A stretch of 64,000 bases of DNA from Acipenser ruthenus (lineage: Eukaryota; Chordata; Actinopteri; Acipenseriformes; Acipenseridae), in assembly GCF_902713425.1 (NCBI RefSeq), contig NC_081245.1, positions 785,608 through 849,607 of the forward strand, in the 5' to 3' direction. The notes below the pieces were generated by a model that was given only the letters and a program-made list of their open reading frames with translations, did not search any database and was not told the origin of the DNA. Shown here piece by piece: positions 9,760-23,363 of the stretch; position 1 is the stretch's first letter; each line of letters begins with the position of its first letter. The position numbers were made by a program, and so were the translations under genes.

Positions 9760-10500
9760 ATAGAATATATACTGATGCACAATGAAAACGCAACAAAATA
9801 TTTTAAACATAGATATCAAACAAAATCACAGAAAATTTGAACAAAAATACAGATCAAAGAATCATGATAAGTTTTCAGTATGAAACGTGACACACTGTCA
9901 AAATGAACACATTACAAAGTTAGTATCGGGTATGACCTCCCTGAGCATTATCACATTCCTGACAGCATTGACGCACAGACCTGATCAGCCTCTGGATAGA
10001 CTGCTGTGGGATGTTCTGACACTCTTCCTGTGCAGCTGCAGCCAGCTGGTGAAGGTTGGTTGGTCGCGGTCATCTCCTGTGGATGGCGCTGGCGATTTGG
10101 TCCCACAGATCTTCTATTGGACCCAGGTAAGAAGAAAAAGCTGGCCATGGCAAGACCTTTCTTGAAGCCGTGCAATTGTAATCCTAGCACTGTGTGGTCT
10201 TGCATTGTCCTGCTGGAAAATCAACACTTCCGGATTGGCTTGCAGGAACGGAAAAACTGTTGCCTCAAGGACTTTGTCAATGTATCACGGTTCAAGGAGA
10301 TTCCTCCCCACACTTCCACCACCCCACTGGTTGGCTTGACCAACGCAACAGTCACCATAACGCTCACCGCGACGTCTCCACACATGTTGTCTTCCATCAG
10401 ATCTGTCAAGGGCAAAACAGCATTCAGTGTGCAGTGTGTGGTAAATGCTCAGGGAAAGTGGAGAAGCGTGTATTGTGTGAGGACTTTACAGGTTAGAAAG
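9760..10500 (-). mobile_element. Tc1/mariner transposase relic
   Basis: Minus-strand translation in shifting frames recovers the C-terminal Tc1 signature NIPQQSIQRLIRSVRQ followed by a GGHTRY end, and further upstream an EVWGGISL block and a QDxARPH-like catalytic region. Several frameshifts and stops make it a dead copy. The apparent plus-strand ORF at 10006-10515 is its antisense shadow. Confidence 0.7.
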
Positions 10501-10534
10501 CTGCCAGATATGTAGGCTAAATAATGCACTTTTT

Positions 10535-10800
10535 TCAGGTGTCCCAAAAGGCGTGGTATCCTGCTTGCAACTTGTTCAGAACACCGTCGCTAGAATTCTG
10601 ACTAAAACCAGAAAAAGAGTGAACATATTACCCCTTTTTTGACCTCTTCACACTGGCTCCCTGTGCAGAATTGATTTTAAGACTTTGCTGTTAACTTACA
10701 AGGCCCTGAATGGATTAGCACCTAGTTATTTGCAGGAGTTACCTACCCTGTATCTTCCAAACCGCACGCTGAGATCACAGGATTTCAATCTAAAATGTAT
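10535..10800 (+). mobile_element. L2-type LINE, C-terminal fragment
   Basis: Broken translation matches the well-known L2 end (LQLVQNTVARILTKTRKRVN, a TLAPC version of LHWLPV, then LTYKALNGLAPSYLQEL). Frameshifted and short. Confidence 0.65.
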
Positions 10801-10962
10801 TTCAACAACACCACCACACTCAGTTCAGCTCCTTCTTATATTTATTAATCTGGTTATTTAGTTTATCGCACAACATTTAAAAAGGAGGGTATATTGTGTG
10901 CAAGCTTTTTCAAGAAGTTTTTTCTCTCTTAATTTGGATTTATTTCATACAAAGAAAACAAC

Positions 10963-11147
10963 ATACCCTTATTCAAGTTTACCATGGTATTTTTGTACTT
11001 TTACCAGGCTTATTCCATGGTAATACCATGCATCAGCCATCATTTACCCTGGCTTACCATGTTTATTAATATGCTTTACTATACCTCATTATTCTTTACA
11101 TTGCTTTCCTATACTTTACCATGCTTCAGTATGTTTTACTAGGGTAT
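10963..11147. mobile_element. Small MITE-like insertion in the 3' flank of unit A
   Basis: About 185 bases with inverted ends (ATACCCTT... and ...AGGGTAT), rich in TTTACCATG-like words. Units B-E lack it at the same site, so it is an insertion into the A copy. Confidence 0.4.
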
Positions 11148-11412
11148 GATGGGCACACTTCAGTTTTTGGAGAAATTCCTTAAACTTATTTTTGTAAAGC
11201 ACAATATGGGGATGAATTGTCCAGTGCATTGTACACTACACGTTAAGATGGTGTCCCTTAGATGTGATCTAAAATAAAACAAAACTAATTATTTGAATAC
11301 AAATTCCAAGAGGGGCCGTTTTCAAGGTATGCACCTTTGGCACGCAGTCTGAGTTTCCCGATGAAAATCAGTTTTTTGATTTCCATTGTAAAACCGTATA
11401 TTGGGGGAGGGG

Positions 11413-11669
11413 TGTGACAGGACATCAGAGTGGAGACGTACCCAGACGAGGAAGCTGACAGAGACAGGACTGCGGGTTGATGTATTTATTAACACAAAAA
11501 TAAGTCAAAAGGTTATACAAAAACAACAAACACAGAGCAAAATAAACAGGTGTAACAAAACAAATCTCACAAAACAAACCAAAGATCCCTCCACCAAACA
11601 AGCACCGTGCCGGTCCTTCCAGCACGATCAGCAAGGATTACTTTTACTTTCTGTTTCTGTTTCTGTTTC

Positions 11670-11708
<39 letters not shown>

Positions 11709-12615
11709 CAGCAAATGCTGCAGGTTTCTATCTGCGTGACCATCTCCAAATTAACACTTTGGAATCCATTTGGAGATGGTCGCATTCTGTACGAGATTAG
11801 AGGGACGGGTCGATAACCCCATCCACGCTGCCAAACAAAAAAAACACAAACCTCACGTTTTTAACCCTTTGCAGTCCATTTATTTATCGCGTCAGGCACG
11901 TCAGGTCTAATTTATTTTCACACGCGCAGTTAATTTTAGACGCACTGTTTAAAAGTATTTTTTTCCACAGTCAAACGGGTTTAAAAGGCCCTGCATAACA
12001 ACAAAGCACTCACTAGGCATCTCCAGCCCCGCCCCACCTTTTCGTTCGCTATAGCTTTCACCTATGTAAGAAATAAATAATAATAATAATAATAGTCGTA
12101 CATACCGATCGATCATCTCCGGATCACTCGTTTTATCACCAAACTCCTCAATAATGCGATCCAAGTCATTATTTTATTACTATAACATCTCAAAAAAGCT
12201 CTGCAAATGTCCGTGTTCTCTGTGCGCAGTAAACAGCCAGCTTGTTTACTTATGACCGCCCCATTATCTGATACCAGGGCCATGTATGACTATTCATGAG
12301 ATATGCCTTTTTTTTTCGTCTTGTCTCGGCTCCTGTCGCTCCCACTAGGCCATTGAATGGTTTTCTCGGCTTTTTTCCGGAGAAAAAACGACTAGAAACC
12401 TGTTTTTTGCATTTCTATAATGATGTCGGACCAGGTCCGACAATGGACCGTAAAGGGTTAAATAAACACAAAACACGTTTACATACAGCACCAATAACAT
12501 CACCCATTTAAATAAACACCAAACAAATACGTTTCTTTTAAATAATAATTCATTTCATCAGCATAGTTTTGCCCCGCCCCACTAATCACACTCAGGGCTC
12601 TTCTGCCCTGCCACA
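11413..12615. mobile_element. Solo-LTR-like retroelement remnant carrying a nested piggyBac-type MITE
   Basis: Ends are TGTGACAGG and CCTGCCACA, the inverted TG/CA termini of an LTR, flanked by runs of four to five G. The aligned site in B-E is one uninterrupted G run. Without the nested MITE it is about 0.6 kb. No internal coding region remains, so it fits a solo LTR of a Gypsy- or ERV-type element. Its age is less than the duplication separating A from B-E, or it was lost in those copies. Confidence 0.55.
11865..12457. mobile_element. piggyBac-type MITE, copy 1
   Basis: Termini CCCTTTGCAGTCC and GGACCGTAAAGGG are inverted repeats bounded by TTAA at 11861-11864 and 12458-12461, the hallmark target duplication of piggyBac elements. 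About 593 bases, no transposase. It is nested in the LTR at 11413-12615, and it matches copy 2 in the same orientation. Confidence 0.85.
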
Positions 12616-12970
12616 GGGGGTGCTATAATGCAGACAGAGCCTGACAACAACAAAACTATGTTTGAGGTGATCAAAGCTTAGCGTGGACTTGAAAGAGCTG
12701 GAGAATTGGTCACTAGTGGAGAGTTGCATACAATAATCCTAACGTTCAAACTAAGAGTCAGCAATGCAGGAGACAAAAGTGGAATCCTGCAGACGCAATT
12801 ACAATCTATTTCAGATTACTAAAGTGACGTAACGATATCAGAAAAGTCAACACGATGTTGAATGGTCCAAACAAGATGTCGTAGTTTTCATCCGTGAGAG
12901 TACGTTTTTGATCTGAAATGATTAGGAGCAAGTTTATTCTTTTGTTTTCAGTAATTATTTCTGTATTTTA

Positions 12971-13724
<754 letters not shown>

Positions 13725-13763
13725 TTAAGGTTTGATAAGTGACTGAAACTCTTCAGACATTCA

Positions 13764-16700
13764 CTACACAGATAAGATTATTTTTTTGTGAGTCTGCTGG
13801 TGGATTTTCAAGGAACTTAAATGTGTGAATCTCCTCCCACACTCAACACAGTGATAAGGTTTCTCTCCTGTGTGAATGCGCTGGTGTGATTGAAGATGTC
13901 CTAACTGTGTGAATCTCTTCCCACACTCACTGCAGTGATAAGGTTTCTCTCCTGTGTGACTGCGATGATGTATTTTAAGATTTTGTAACAACGTGAAACT
14001 CCTCCCACACTCAGTGCAGTGATAAGGTTTCTCTCCTGTGTGACTGCGATGGTGTCTTTTAAGATTTTGTAACAGCGTGAAACTCCTCCCACACTCAGTA
14101 CAGTGATAAGGTTTCTCTCCTGTGTGAACACGCTGGTGGATTTTTAGATGTGAAAAACAACTGAATCTCCTCCCACAATCAGCACAGGGAAATTGAGTCC
14201 CTCCTGCGTGATTTCCTTCAGCAGCTAGAGAAAAAAAAAGAGAAAGGTTATTGTACAGCATTCTTACACATTCACTCTTCTGCAGGGCTTCCCCTCATGA
14301 CCAACTCCTAGGGTGAACTCTGATGAGAATACAGTCAAACCCACTTAATATCACTCCTGTTAATACCAGCGAGGCTGAATACAGTGGGTGTCATTAAATA
14401 CAAATGCTTGAGAATATCACTTTGATTATTAACACACTCCAGTTATTATCACTCACATGTACGAGTCACTGATTTACACCCCACTTAATATCAATGAGGA
14501 ATACAAGTTAAGATCAGGTTTACATGCAAGTGCTGTATTGAAATGTTTCTTCTGGTGACACTTAGCAACCTGACTGGATTTGGCATCACCCACTGATGAG
14601 ACATGTGATCCCAGCACCACTATAAAGCTGTGGGAGCAGCACAACTGCAAACAGTCTACCAGAAACAGGGAAAGGCAAAGATCTAACAGCATTCAAAACA
14701 GACATGATAGTGGGTGCACATCTAGCAGGGTCACAGCAGCAAGGACAGTTATGTTGCAAGCCACTGACATAGTGACTGGGCAGCCTCCCTAGCTTAAATG
14801 GAGGTGAATCTTCAGCACGCTTCTAGAGTTTAGTAACCAGTTTTTGCAAGATTATAATCAGCTCAATGTTGCTTGTTTTGTATAATTACCTCTAAATCCC
14901 AGTTCACATTCAGGTGGACAATCATCACACAGGCTGGATCCCAGCTGGTTGTTCTCCTCAAGTGTACAGACATTATTTTCAGTAGGAACTTCCTCTGTGA
15001 TGGGGATACATTCCTGTTCTATGAATTCCTCTTTAATAGGAACACATTCCAGTCGAGGGACCTCTTCATCTTTAACACATGTCAGCTCTGTAACCTGCTT
15101 TAGACTTGCATACCACACCTGGTCAAAGGACTCTTGTGTGTGAACTACTTCTATCCTTGGCCCCTCCTGTGCTTCAGATTTAGGCACAGCATGGCTCTCT
15201 GTGGGATCTGTGTGAAAGAAAATTGTACACAATTATAACTCTTACTTATTAGCCAGGTTCCTCTACAAAGCCAGCCCCTTGTCAGAATTCTACTGAGAGA
15301 TGTCATTGGGTCATTAAACTGAAACATGAGGAGGTGTTTTTATTTTTTATTTTACTTAAAGCTAAGGACAACAGTGAGTATCCTCTACTAACACAACCAA
15401 GTGAATACACTCTTTACACCCAGGAGCTTGACAGTGGAAGTGGACAGCGAGCTACCAGGAAGACAAAGACCAGCCCTGCAGGTGTCTGCTTGAGCTCACT
15501 GGGCTCCTGGCCAATAGATACAAAACATGAATGATGACCTCTAGAGACTTCTACTTTTCCAGACACCACAGGATGGGGAGCTGGGAATGAGGTTGGATCC
15601 AACATTGCTTCTAAAGTATTTGTGGGAGAAGGGTGATCGATTAGCTGTACAACCGAGGTCCTATTGTAAGTGACTGTGCAGCAGCAGTTGTGATGCATAG
15701 TTCAAATTTTGTAAAAACACGCCATTTTGTTATTATTGTTGACAGCCTGGATGGGGTTAAAATGCCCCATCCAGATAAAATCGTGAGAATGTGTGGTCGA
15801 CAGCGAGTGATTATTGACAGACTTGGTGTCGACCACGCGTATGAGAAAGCCTGTGCAGAATGTGGTCGAGGGGTAAATTAGGTAACTGATAGCCAGTTGG
15901 CTGAACGGGGGTTGGGGTGTGCAGGAGAGGAGAACGGGAGCACAGAGAGGAGGTAAAAGAAGAAATTAAAGAAACAATTGCTACGTGTGCTGGTTCAACA
16001 CCAGCATGATACTTGTTTTAGTCAGTGGTGTGTGACCGAGTTTAGTAAAAATACCCTGAATATTTATTTTTTCCCAAATTACCCTTTGTGTTTTTTCATA
16101 ATGAAAGTTGATGGTGTTTTTAAATTAAATTTTTTTGTATACCATTTTATTTTTACAATTACCTATATTTTATTTTTGTAACAATTATTATTATTATTAT
16201 TATTTCTTAGCAGACGCCCTTATCCAGGGCGACTTACAATTGTTACAAGATATCACATTATTTTTACATACAATTACCCATTGATACAGTTGGGTTTTTA
16301 CTGGAGCAATCTAGGTAAAGTACCTTGCTCAAGGGTACAGCAGCAGTGTCCCCCACCGGGGATTGAACCCACGACCCTCCGGTCAAGAGTCCAGAGCCCT
16401 AACCACTACTCCACACTGCTGCCCATTTAGTGTGTGAATCACTCAGAAAACATTGATTTGTGTTTGTTTGAATTAAAATTTCTATTTTTATTAGGGAGCT
16501 CCCCTAAATCCCTTGTTTAGAAAGATGCAGGGTATTAATGCTTGTGAAAGAGTAGCCGTCTGCCGTGTGGGTGCGTGCATTCACTGCTGAGTGAGAGGCA
16601 GGAGAGCGAGACGGAGGTTGAAGTTGATACGCCCCCCCCCCCCCCCCCCCCCCGCAGGCAAACAGGATTTATTTACATATCAAGTCAACACACTCAACAG

Positions 16701-17843
16701 CTCACCTGACACTACCAGCAATGGCAGCACACGGAGCACTTTGGTAGGATCTCCAATCTCTGAACTTATCTTCTCTGCTCAATAATAAACTAACGTTGCT
16801 GAAGAGCTTGATCATGGAGGATATGTGATGGGCGGACACGTGACAGATTACAGTATTTCTTTTTTGTTGTTTTATGAATGAGTATGAAATCGCCTTAGTG
16901 CCCTTGGGTTGGATTTATATTTGGTCTTTTTTGCCCCCTGAATGCCCAATGAAGGCAACGTTGCCTTGCCCTTCAAGACCTTAACTTCTTGCCCTGGGTA
17001 TTGCCCTGTTTTATTGTGGCAGTGTGTTGTGTCTAAAAATATATCTGCAGGCAGCAGTCAAATCAAACATGAAAACCCAATGTGCTGCTTTATATTGATA
17101 TCAAAGCTCACAAATCACTATCCTAAACCTCTGCAATATGGTTTGGTAAAGTCTCAGAGGGACTATAGGTTTGTTTAATTTACTAGCCACAGTTTACTCT
17201 ATAGAAGATATCATTTAACCACCAGGAGAGCCATTTAAGACTCCTAATTAAACTGGTTAAGATTTATAGACTAATCCTTTCTTGCAGTTCACAGAATACC
17301 CATTTAAATCTTAATTAGGCTAGGTGAGATATACAAACATAGCCTAGTAATTTTCTATACTCTTATAATTAATTAGAGTACCTAATATTAGGACAGTGGA
17401 GTCGAGTTATTAACAGCACTCATAATAAGCACTTTAAAATGTCTGGCGAGAAATTCTAACTAAGACCTCATCAATAAAATTGACCAAGCAACATCATCAA
17501 AAAGATCAACCTTACCGTGAAATAATCCCTGGTTCTCGTTCCTCTGAAAGTCTTGTTCATTGCAGTCGGGGTTCATGTTTCTGAGAGGTTGTTTAATGTC
17601 TGCATCTGCAGCGTTCATGCATTCCCGCACTGCTTTCAACTCGCTCTCTGATATTTCCAATCTCAGCTTCAGACTTTCATTCTCTTTCTCCTTTCCAGCC
17701 ATTTCCATTCGGAATTCAGTGAATTTGCCGCCGACAACTTTTGTGATTTGGCACAAGACGGTGTCTACAGCCGCTTTCACTGCGTGCTCGATGGTAGAGG
17801 CGAGCTCGTCTTGAAAGAACGACACGGAGACACTGACGTCCAT
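13764..17843 (-). CDS. C2H2 zinc-finger protein, gene A (5 fingers)
   Basis: Exons: 17843-17516, 15207-14890, 14224-13764; GT-AG, all phase 1, 368 aa. Exon 1 starts [17 protein letters not shown], an amphipathic coiled-coil leader ([19 protein letters not shown]) of the kind often placed ahead of fish C2H2 arrays. It presumably mediates protein contacts. Exon 2 is acidic ([19 protein letters not shown]). Exon 3 has five C2H2 fingers joined by TGEKPY linkers, so sequence-specific DNA binding in the nucleus is expected. The start chosen is the ATG conserved in all copies (a second ATG lies six bases upstream). The finger exon is more diverged from B-E than the rest. The end reads HKKIILSV. An AATAAA (minus) sits at 12938-12933. 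Relic finger sequence follows the stop and is split by a piggyBac-type MITE. Confidence 0.85.
15745..15775. other. Perfect 10-bp hairpin in intron 1
   Basis: CTGGATGGGG, an eight-base loop, then CCCCATCCAG. It recurs in units C, D and E. In unit B the left arm is gone because a deletion of about 275 bases ends inside it. Confidence 0.6.
16186..16424 (-). mobile_element. tRNA-headed SINE, site 1 of unit A
   Basis: Full minus-strand copy in intron 1 of gene A. The same insertion is in C (33128-33381) and D (43426-43664). Unit E has the empty site near 54050. The inferred target duplication is CAATT. Confidence 0.9.
16630..16655. repeat. Poly(C) run
   Basis: About 24 consecutive C in unit A, much shorter at the aligned site in C (CCCCCC) and absent in D. 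It is a local length-variable tract. Confidence 0.8.
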
Positions 17844-18225
17844 CTTCATTTGTACCCAACCTAAAATACTTTAAACAGCAGATAATACAATTCTGTGAAA
17901 CCTGTAGGGCTGCAGCCCTCTCTTCTGCATAAGCAAAACAACCTTTTCTATTTCCTGTACTGAAATGGAGCGTCACAAGCAGTGGGCGTGTCTGGTTGGA
18001 ACCATTGGCTGTAGAAACTCTAATCCCAGCCTGATTGGCTGCTGGCCTCCCTGTCGAACCCAAGGGAGGTTTTGAAGCTGGATCCCGGGGTTCTCCATGT
18101 GGGCTTTACTGGCGTTGTGTTTTCCAATGCAATGTCCTGTGGAGGATCCGAAATGGCGCCAGTTTAGTTTCTCTGCTTTGTACTCCAAAACTGCTTCGAC
18201 TGTGTGAGTCATTGCATTGCGCTTG
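17844..18225 (-). promoter_or_regulatory. Promoter block of gene A
   Basis: On the gene strand the block contains a YY1-like AAATGGCGCC (plus strand 18151-18160), two CCAAT boxes (plus-strand ATTGG at 18034-18038 and 18004-18008) and a KLF-type CACGCCCAC (around 17981-17990). The same order recurs in C, D, E, F and at the right edge of the window. Confidence 0.6.
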
Positions 18226-18395
18226 ATTTGTTAATAGAGTCGACTGTTTTTTCATATGAATGGTTTTAGTTATAGTGGCGGTTTAGAGGTGAAGGGGGAG
18301 ACTTGAGACAGATTAACAAAACAACAATAATTTATGCGCCGATGGAAGAGAGAGAGAGCGTAAACAACTGAATTTAATTCACATTATTAGACACA

Positions 18396-18628
18396 TCATT
18401 ATTATTAATTTCTTAGCAGACGCCCTTATCCAGGGTGACTTACAATTGTTACAAGATATCACATTATTTTTACATACAATTCCCCATTTATACAGTTGGG
18501 TTTTTACTGGAGCAATCTAGGTAAAGTACCTTGCTCAAGGGTACAGCATCAGTGTGCCCCACCTGGGATTGAACGCACGACTCTACGGTCAAGAGCCCAG
18601 AGCTCTAACCACTACTCCACACTGGTCC
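18396..18628 (-). mobile_element. tRNA-headed SINE, site 2 of unit A
   Basis: Minus-strand copy upstream of the gene A promoter, present at the same place in C (35341-35570) and D (45630-45854), and as the right half of the chimeric SINE in B. Confidence 0.85.
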
Positions 18629-18691
18629 ACAACTTTAAAATGGAATTTGAAAACTGAACTGCACAAACATGAAGTTTTAATTTCAATTACA

Positions 18692-19020
18692 CACACCTGT
18701 CAACTTTTCAAAATACAAAATCGGGGGTGTGTGGTGCAGTCCGTGATATATATATATATAGTTTTTACTGTTTCCCCAGTAGAGTTGCGGGGTTGCAGGT
18801 GCGCGGCTAACTATGTGAATTTAACTCGCGCTGAATGCATGCCTGCACAGGGCTCCGCTGGGTCCTAAACCCTGCTCTTAAAGGCGGGGATTGCAGTAAA
18901 CACACACCGGACACGACTCTTGTAGACATTGGAGGTTTGCTGACATGAGGGGGTTAAACAGTAGAGTTTTGACCAAAATACAGGAGACTCCCGGTGAATA
19001 CGGGAGAGTTGACAGGTGTG
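18692..19020. mobile_element. MITE with CACACCTGTCAAC terminal repeats (unit A copy)
   Basis: Left CACACCTGTCAAC and right GTTGACAGGTGTG bracket about 330 bases with an internal (TA)n. Superfamily not assigned. Orthologous copies: about 26048-26395, 35632-35994, 45917-46249. Confidence 0.6.
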
Positions 19021-22000
19021 ATTGCATTTAAATCTGCAGGAGAGCGCTTTGATACCGGTCTGAATGAAGTTTTTTTGATAGTGGACATTCGCTGTGATTC
19101 TCAACTGCCAGGCATTAGGGAACAATGGAGTTATAGCACCCGCTTCAACCCGTGCTACAAAAAAACTAAACACAGGAATTGTTAATAATCTACAAGGTAT
19201 ACTCTTTGTATTTTGCTAAACAAAGAGGTACAGTTATAATTTTCTTTTGTTTAGTAAGCTGGCATTGTAAATGAAACATGGTGAGGTATAATTCTGTGCC
19301 ACCCAGAGGCTAAAGGGTTAATTGTACCCTGGCATGTTTTAGTTTCTTTTGTTTATCAAGGTACGTCTTCAGACTGGTCACTTTGATGCAGGTGTACCAG
19401 AGGTGTGCCGTGTGTAGGACGGTGTTCAAATGCAATTTTAGATTCAAACAAGCAAAATCCAGAGTCGATTATTCAATTTAGGGTTTACCTAACTAAAAAC
19501 ATATCTGAAATCAAAATGCCCACTGGTAAATCCATCTCCGTTACATATGTGAGCAGGAGGATGATGGGAAATGTAGTTCTGAGAAGTCCATGCGGGTACA
19601 TGGGAAGCCATCTTGAGGCAGGGAATGCAATTTAAAAGTTAAAAAAGTGGTCAAAATGTAAAAAATTAAAACAATACACACACCTTACGTAAACAGTTGT
19701 AGCAACACGTGGGAACACGTAACACAATAAAATAAAAAGGTCCTCATGTGCCCTTTAATTTCCTGCAAGGGGTGAAAGTGCTATTGTAATGGTGTTTCTG
19801 TAAGTTTCAGTAGTTGGACGTGTACAAAAGTAGCTGACAGCAGATACATGGACGTTAAAATCGTGATATGATAATTGGATTGTGAGGGAACTTGCAAATA
19901 AATTACCTACCTGCTTGGAACATCATACTGTTAGTTGGATGGGAACATATTTATTTGCATGTAAATCATTATATTATGTGAAGATTGGAGCGAAGTTTTA
20001 GGCTACCAACAATCAGCATAATAATTAGAATTAACAGTAGAAGACGCTGAACTGGAGAATGCTGCCAATCTCTCTGTTGGGTAGATTTTCTCTGGAAGGG
20101 TCCCAGCTCAGAATAAAGAAAAGGAGACTCTCACTCTCTGAACCAGGAGAGCTACCCTTGCCTGTTCTTGAGAAATATTATGTGGCTGCAAGCTATGTTC
20201 TGTGAAATACTGGATTTTTGAAAATGTTAATGCCGGATGTACCCACATGAAAACCATTTGGAAAACAACCTAACTATTCACTCCTCACTGGTCCCAGAAA
20301 AAAATGTTTAAGCAATACATTTTACATACTATTTACATACATTAAATGTCTGGTATATTGTTTTAAAATGTTTAGGATTAGACCATGATTATTTAAAACT
20401 GGAGGGTATTCCGTCCACAAAATAGAAAAAGCTTGGTATCAACACTGCAGGACATCTCTCAGAACGACACACTGTCCTTTCACACAGCACAGTCAGTACA
20501 GTACAGTATAGCAAAGGAACTCTTTCAGTTCTTTCAAATAAGACAGGTTCTCAAAATGATCACACTATAGCCTACACACTGATAGCATATGTGCAATCGA
20601 ATAAATATGATTGAGGCATGCTGAGCTGTAAAAAAATACCATGAAACTGCAGGGTGCAAATAAAAACGAGAGTGTAACAAATGGACAATATTAGCCTAAC
20701 ACTTGTGCCCTTTTTACATGCAATATAGTACCCCAAAATTAGTTTCCAAAAAAATTATAAAGACCATACAGACATCACAGAAATTAGAAACAAGCAATAC
20801 AATGCATACAATTAATAAGACAAAATGTATGCAATACAATAAAGAATAGGCTTTATATTATAGCCTATTAAAAACAGGTGTGTGGTGTCTTTGTAAACGC
20901 TGATATTACGTTAAACAACTTTCGCTTTGTATAAGCTTTCACAATTATTTTCAGGAAATCGAGAGATCTTGCTAGGAACTCAGGATCGATGAGAGAGGCA
21001 GTGTCTGCTAGGTGCTGTTTTTTTATCGAGTTGTCGGACAGTGTAGTTGGTGAGTTTTGGAAGGAAAAATAACAAAGTCAGCTATAGTACTCATTTTTAC
21101 TTCGTTTATTTTAGAAATGTCATAACTGAATCAACACGTTATGTGAGAACATTCTTTCAAAAAAACTAAAATGCAATCACCTTTTAAAAACCAGTCTCCA
21201 CGTCAATTTCAGTCCTCGATGCCGCTTGTCAGATTCAGCAGGCTACTGTTTAGCCAGAGACACAGTACAAGGAAAAAATGCATCGGGAACATTAAACGAC
21301 GAAGCAAGAAATGTCTGCTCTAGTGCCCTGGGGTTTGAGATCTCTCCTCTAAATTACTGCAGGAAAAGAACATAACAAAACGTGCTGTGGCTTTTCTGTT
21401 CCGTACCACATCATGGATTGTTATTGCTGTGTTACCTGTTTGATAATGTGGGCAATAATCCTTCCCCTATCAGTGCACTAGAGCAGACATTTTGAAAAGA
21501 GCTTTGAAACAGACTTTAAAGTTGTCAGTGTAAAAAGTTGTCAGGATGTTAACAATGAAAAGGAAAATGACAGATACATTATTTAAACCGTTCTAGCAAC
21601 CCTGCTTATTCTTTAACGTTTGCAGGACCAAATGTACATGTAAATACCCTGAAATTCAGACCATGTTTTCATTGTTAAATGTATGCTATTTGAATAGGTC
21701 TTCAGGGTTCAACTGACTGAATTATGAGTCACATTTCTTCTTCACAATTTGCTGTGTTCTGTGGCCCGAGGCATGCAGTGCGCTGTCCCGAGGACAGTAC
21801 AGGTCAGTGAGTCTTGTGCCCTGTGCTGTCCTGACTGTGCTGAGTCTTGTGTCCTGTGCTGTCCTGACTCTGCCGAGTCTTGTGTCCTGTGGCAGTGCCC
21901 TGGCTCTCTCCTGAATGTCTGGTGTAGGTTCTGTATACTTTGCCAGAGTCTTGACTCAAATCCATATCTTAGAACAGATATTTGTATTACTATAACCTGC

Positions 22001-22530
22001 ATTAAATTTTCATCAATTAGGCAATTAATCACCAATTTACTTTTTTTGTAATTGGCACACAATTCCAATCATATGCAACTGTAAATAATAACATTTCAAA
22101 TTGGAATTGGAAACTTTAAATACAGTGCTGAACAGTGAACTTATGAGAATCTGAGAATGTAGTGTTTAGAAATGCAAGATTGGGAAACAACACATACTTC
22201 GTATATTGCAACAGGTAGCCAACATTTCTGGAGCAAAATAGTTTTTATGGGTGTGATTCGCCAAATATTTTGGTCGCAAATATTTATGGCTTTACAGTAT
22301 TAATGGCGATCAGACATTGTATCATTGTTAGTAGTTATTTCTGACATGTATTAGTTGATTGGTTGCGATTGTAGTGTTGCAAAGTTCTGTTACTGTATAT
22401 AAAGTGTGATTGGATACTCAGATTATCATGAGCATTTAAACACCCCCCCCCCCCCTCACCAGTACTCACATCTTGAGCGCCCTGTGGCCCCCCCAAGGTT
22501 TAGACTGTCATTGAGTACCCCTGGTATACT
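19021..22530. other. Intergenic spacer of unit A
   Basis: No gene recognised. It contains a ZNF143-like GATGGGAAATGTAGTTC near 19561 and a three-copy 33-bp minisatellite (about 21800-21900, built on TCTTGTGTCCTGTGCTGTCC). The spacer is almost identical in B, C and D, and small frames within it are not kept intact between copies, so it appears non-coding. Confidence 0.6.
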
Positions 22531-23363
22531 GTGTGCAAGGCTTTTCAATAAGTTATTTTCTTTGTTTATTTCGGATTCATTTCAGACAAGGGAAACAACA
22601 TATTATAAAGGGAATATTTCAGTTTTTGGAGTAATTCTTTAAAATTGTCCTTGTAAAGCAGAATATGGAGATGACTTCTCCAGTGAGTTGTACACTACAA
22701 TTTAAGACGATGTCCCGTTGTGTGTCCCCTAGATGTAATCTAAAATAAAACAATTATAAAAACAAAATTAATTATTGGAATAGAAATTCCAAAAGTGGCT
22801 ATTTTTAAGGTAAGCACCTTTGGCATTCATTCTCAGGTTACTGAGAAAAATCAATTTTTCCATTTCCATTGTGAAACTGTATATGGGGGAGGGGGGTGGC
22901 ATTATATTGCTATCAGTCTGTCAACAACAAAACTATGTTTGAGGTAAGAAATTCAGAATTGACCAAAGCTTATCATTGACTTGACAGCTGGAGACTTGCA
23001 GACGGAATTACAATCCATTTCATAGATTACTAAAGTGACGTGACAAAACCAGAATGGTCAGCAAGATGGGGTCGCTCATATTTTCCATCCAAGAGTGTTG
23101 ATCTGAAGGGATTAGCAGTAACTCTATTTATCAAGCAACTTTATTATTTTGCTTACAGTAAATATCTTTGTATTTTAGTCAAATTTACTCCTGGTGTTCA
23201 GGTGTCCAAGTGTCTAAGATTCTATTAATTATCTTGTGTCCTTCAAGACCCAGTAACTGACATTCAGAGAAGGGACAGAGCGTCACTCGTGTGCATTTTC
23301 TGGTGTTTTTTAAGGTTTGATAAGTGACTGAAACATTTCAGACATTCACTACATTGATAAGAT

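Noticed and set aside
10006-10515. 169-codon plus-strand frame
   Set aside because: It is antisense to a decayed Tc1 transposase whose signature reads on the minus strand.
14873-15103. Frames antisense to the acidic exon 2 in all copies
   Set aside because: They are shadows of the real exon, whose splice sites and phase are consistent on the other strand.
17560-17814. 84-codon frame antisense to exon 1, seen in every copy
   Set aside because: It is a shadow of the strongly conserved exon 1 and carries no independent features.
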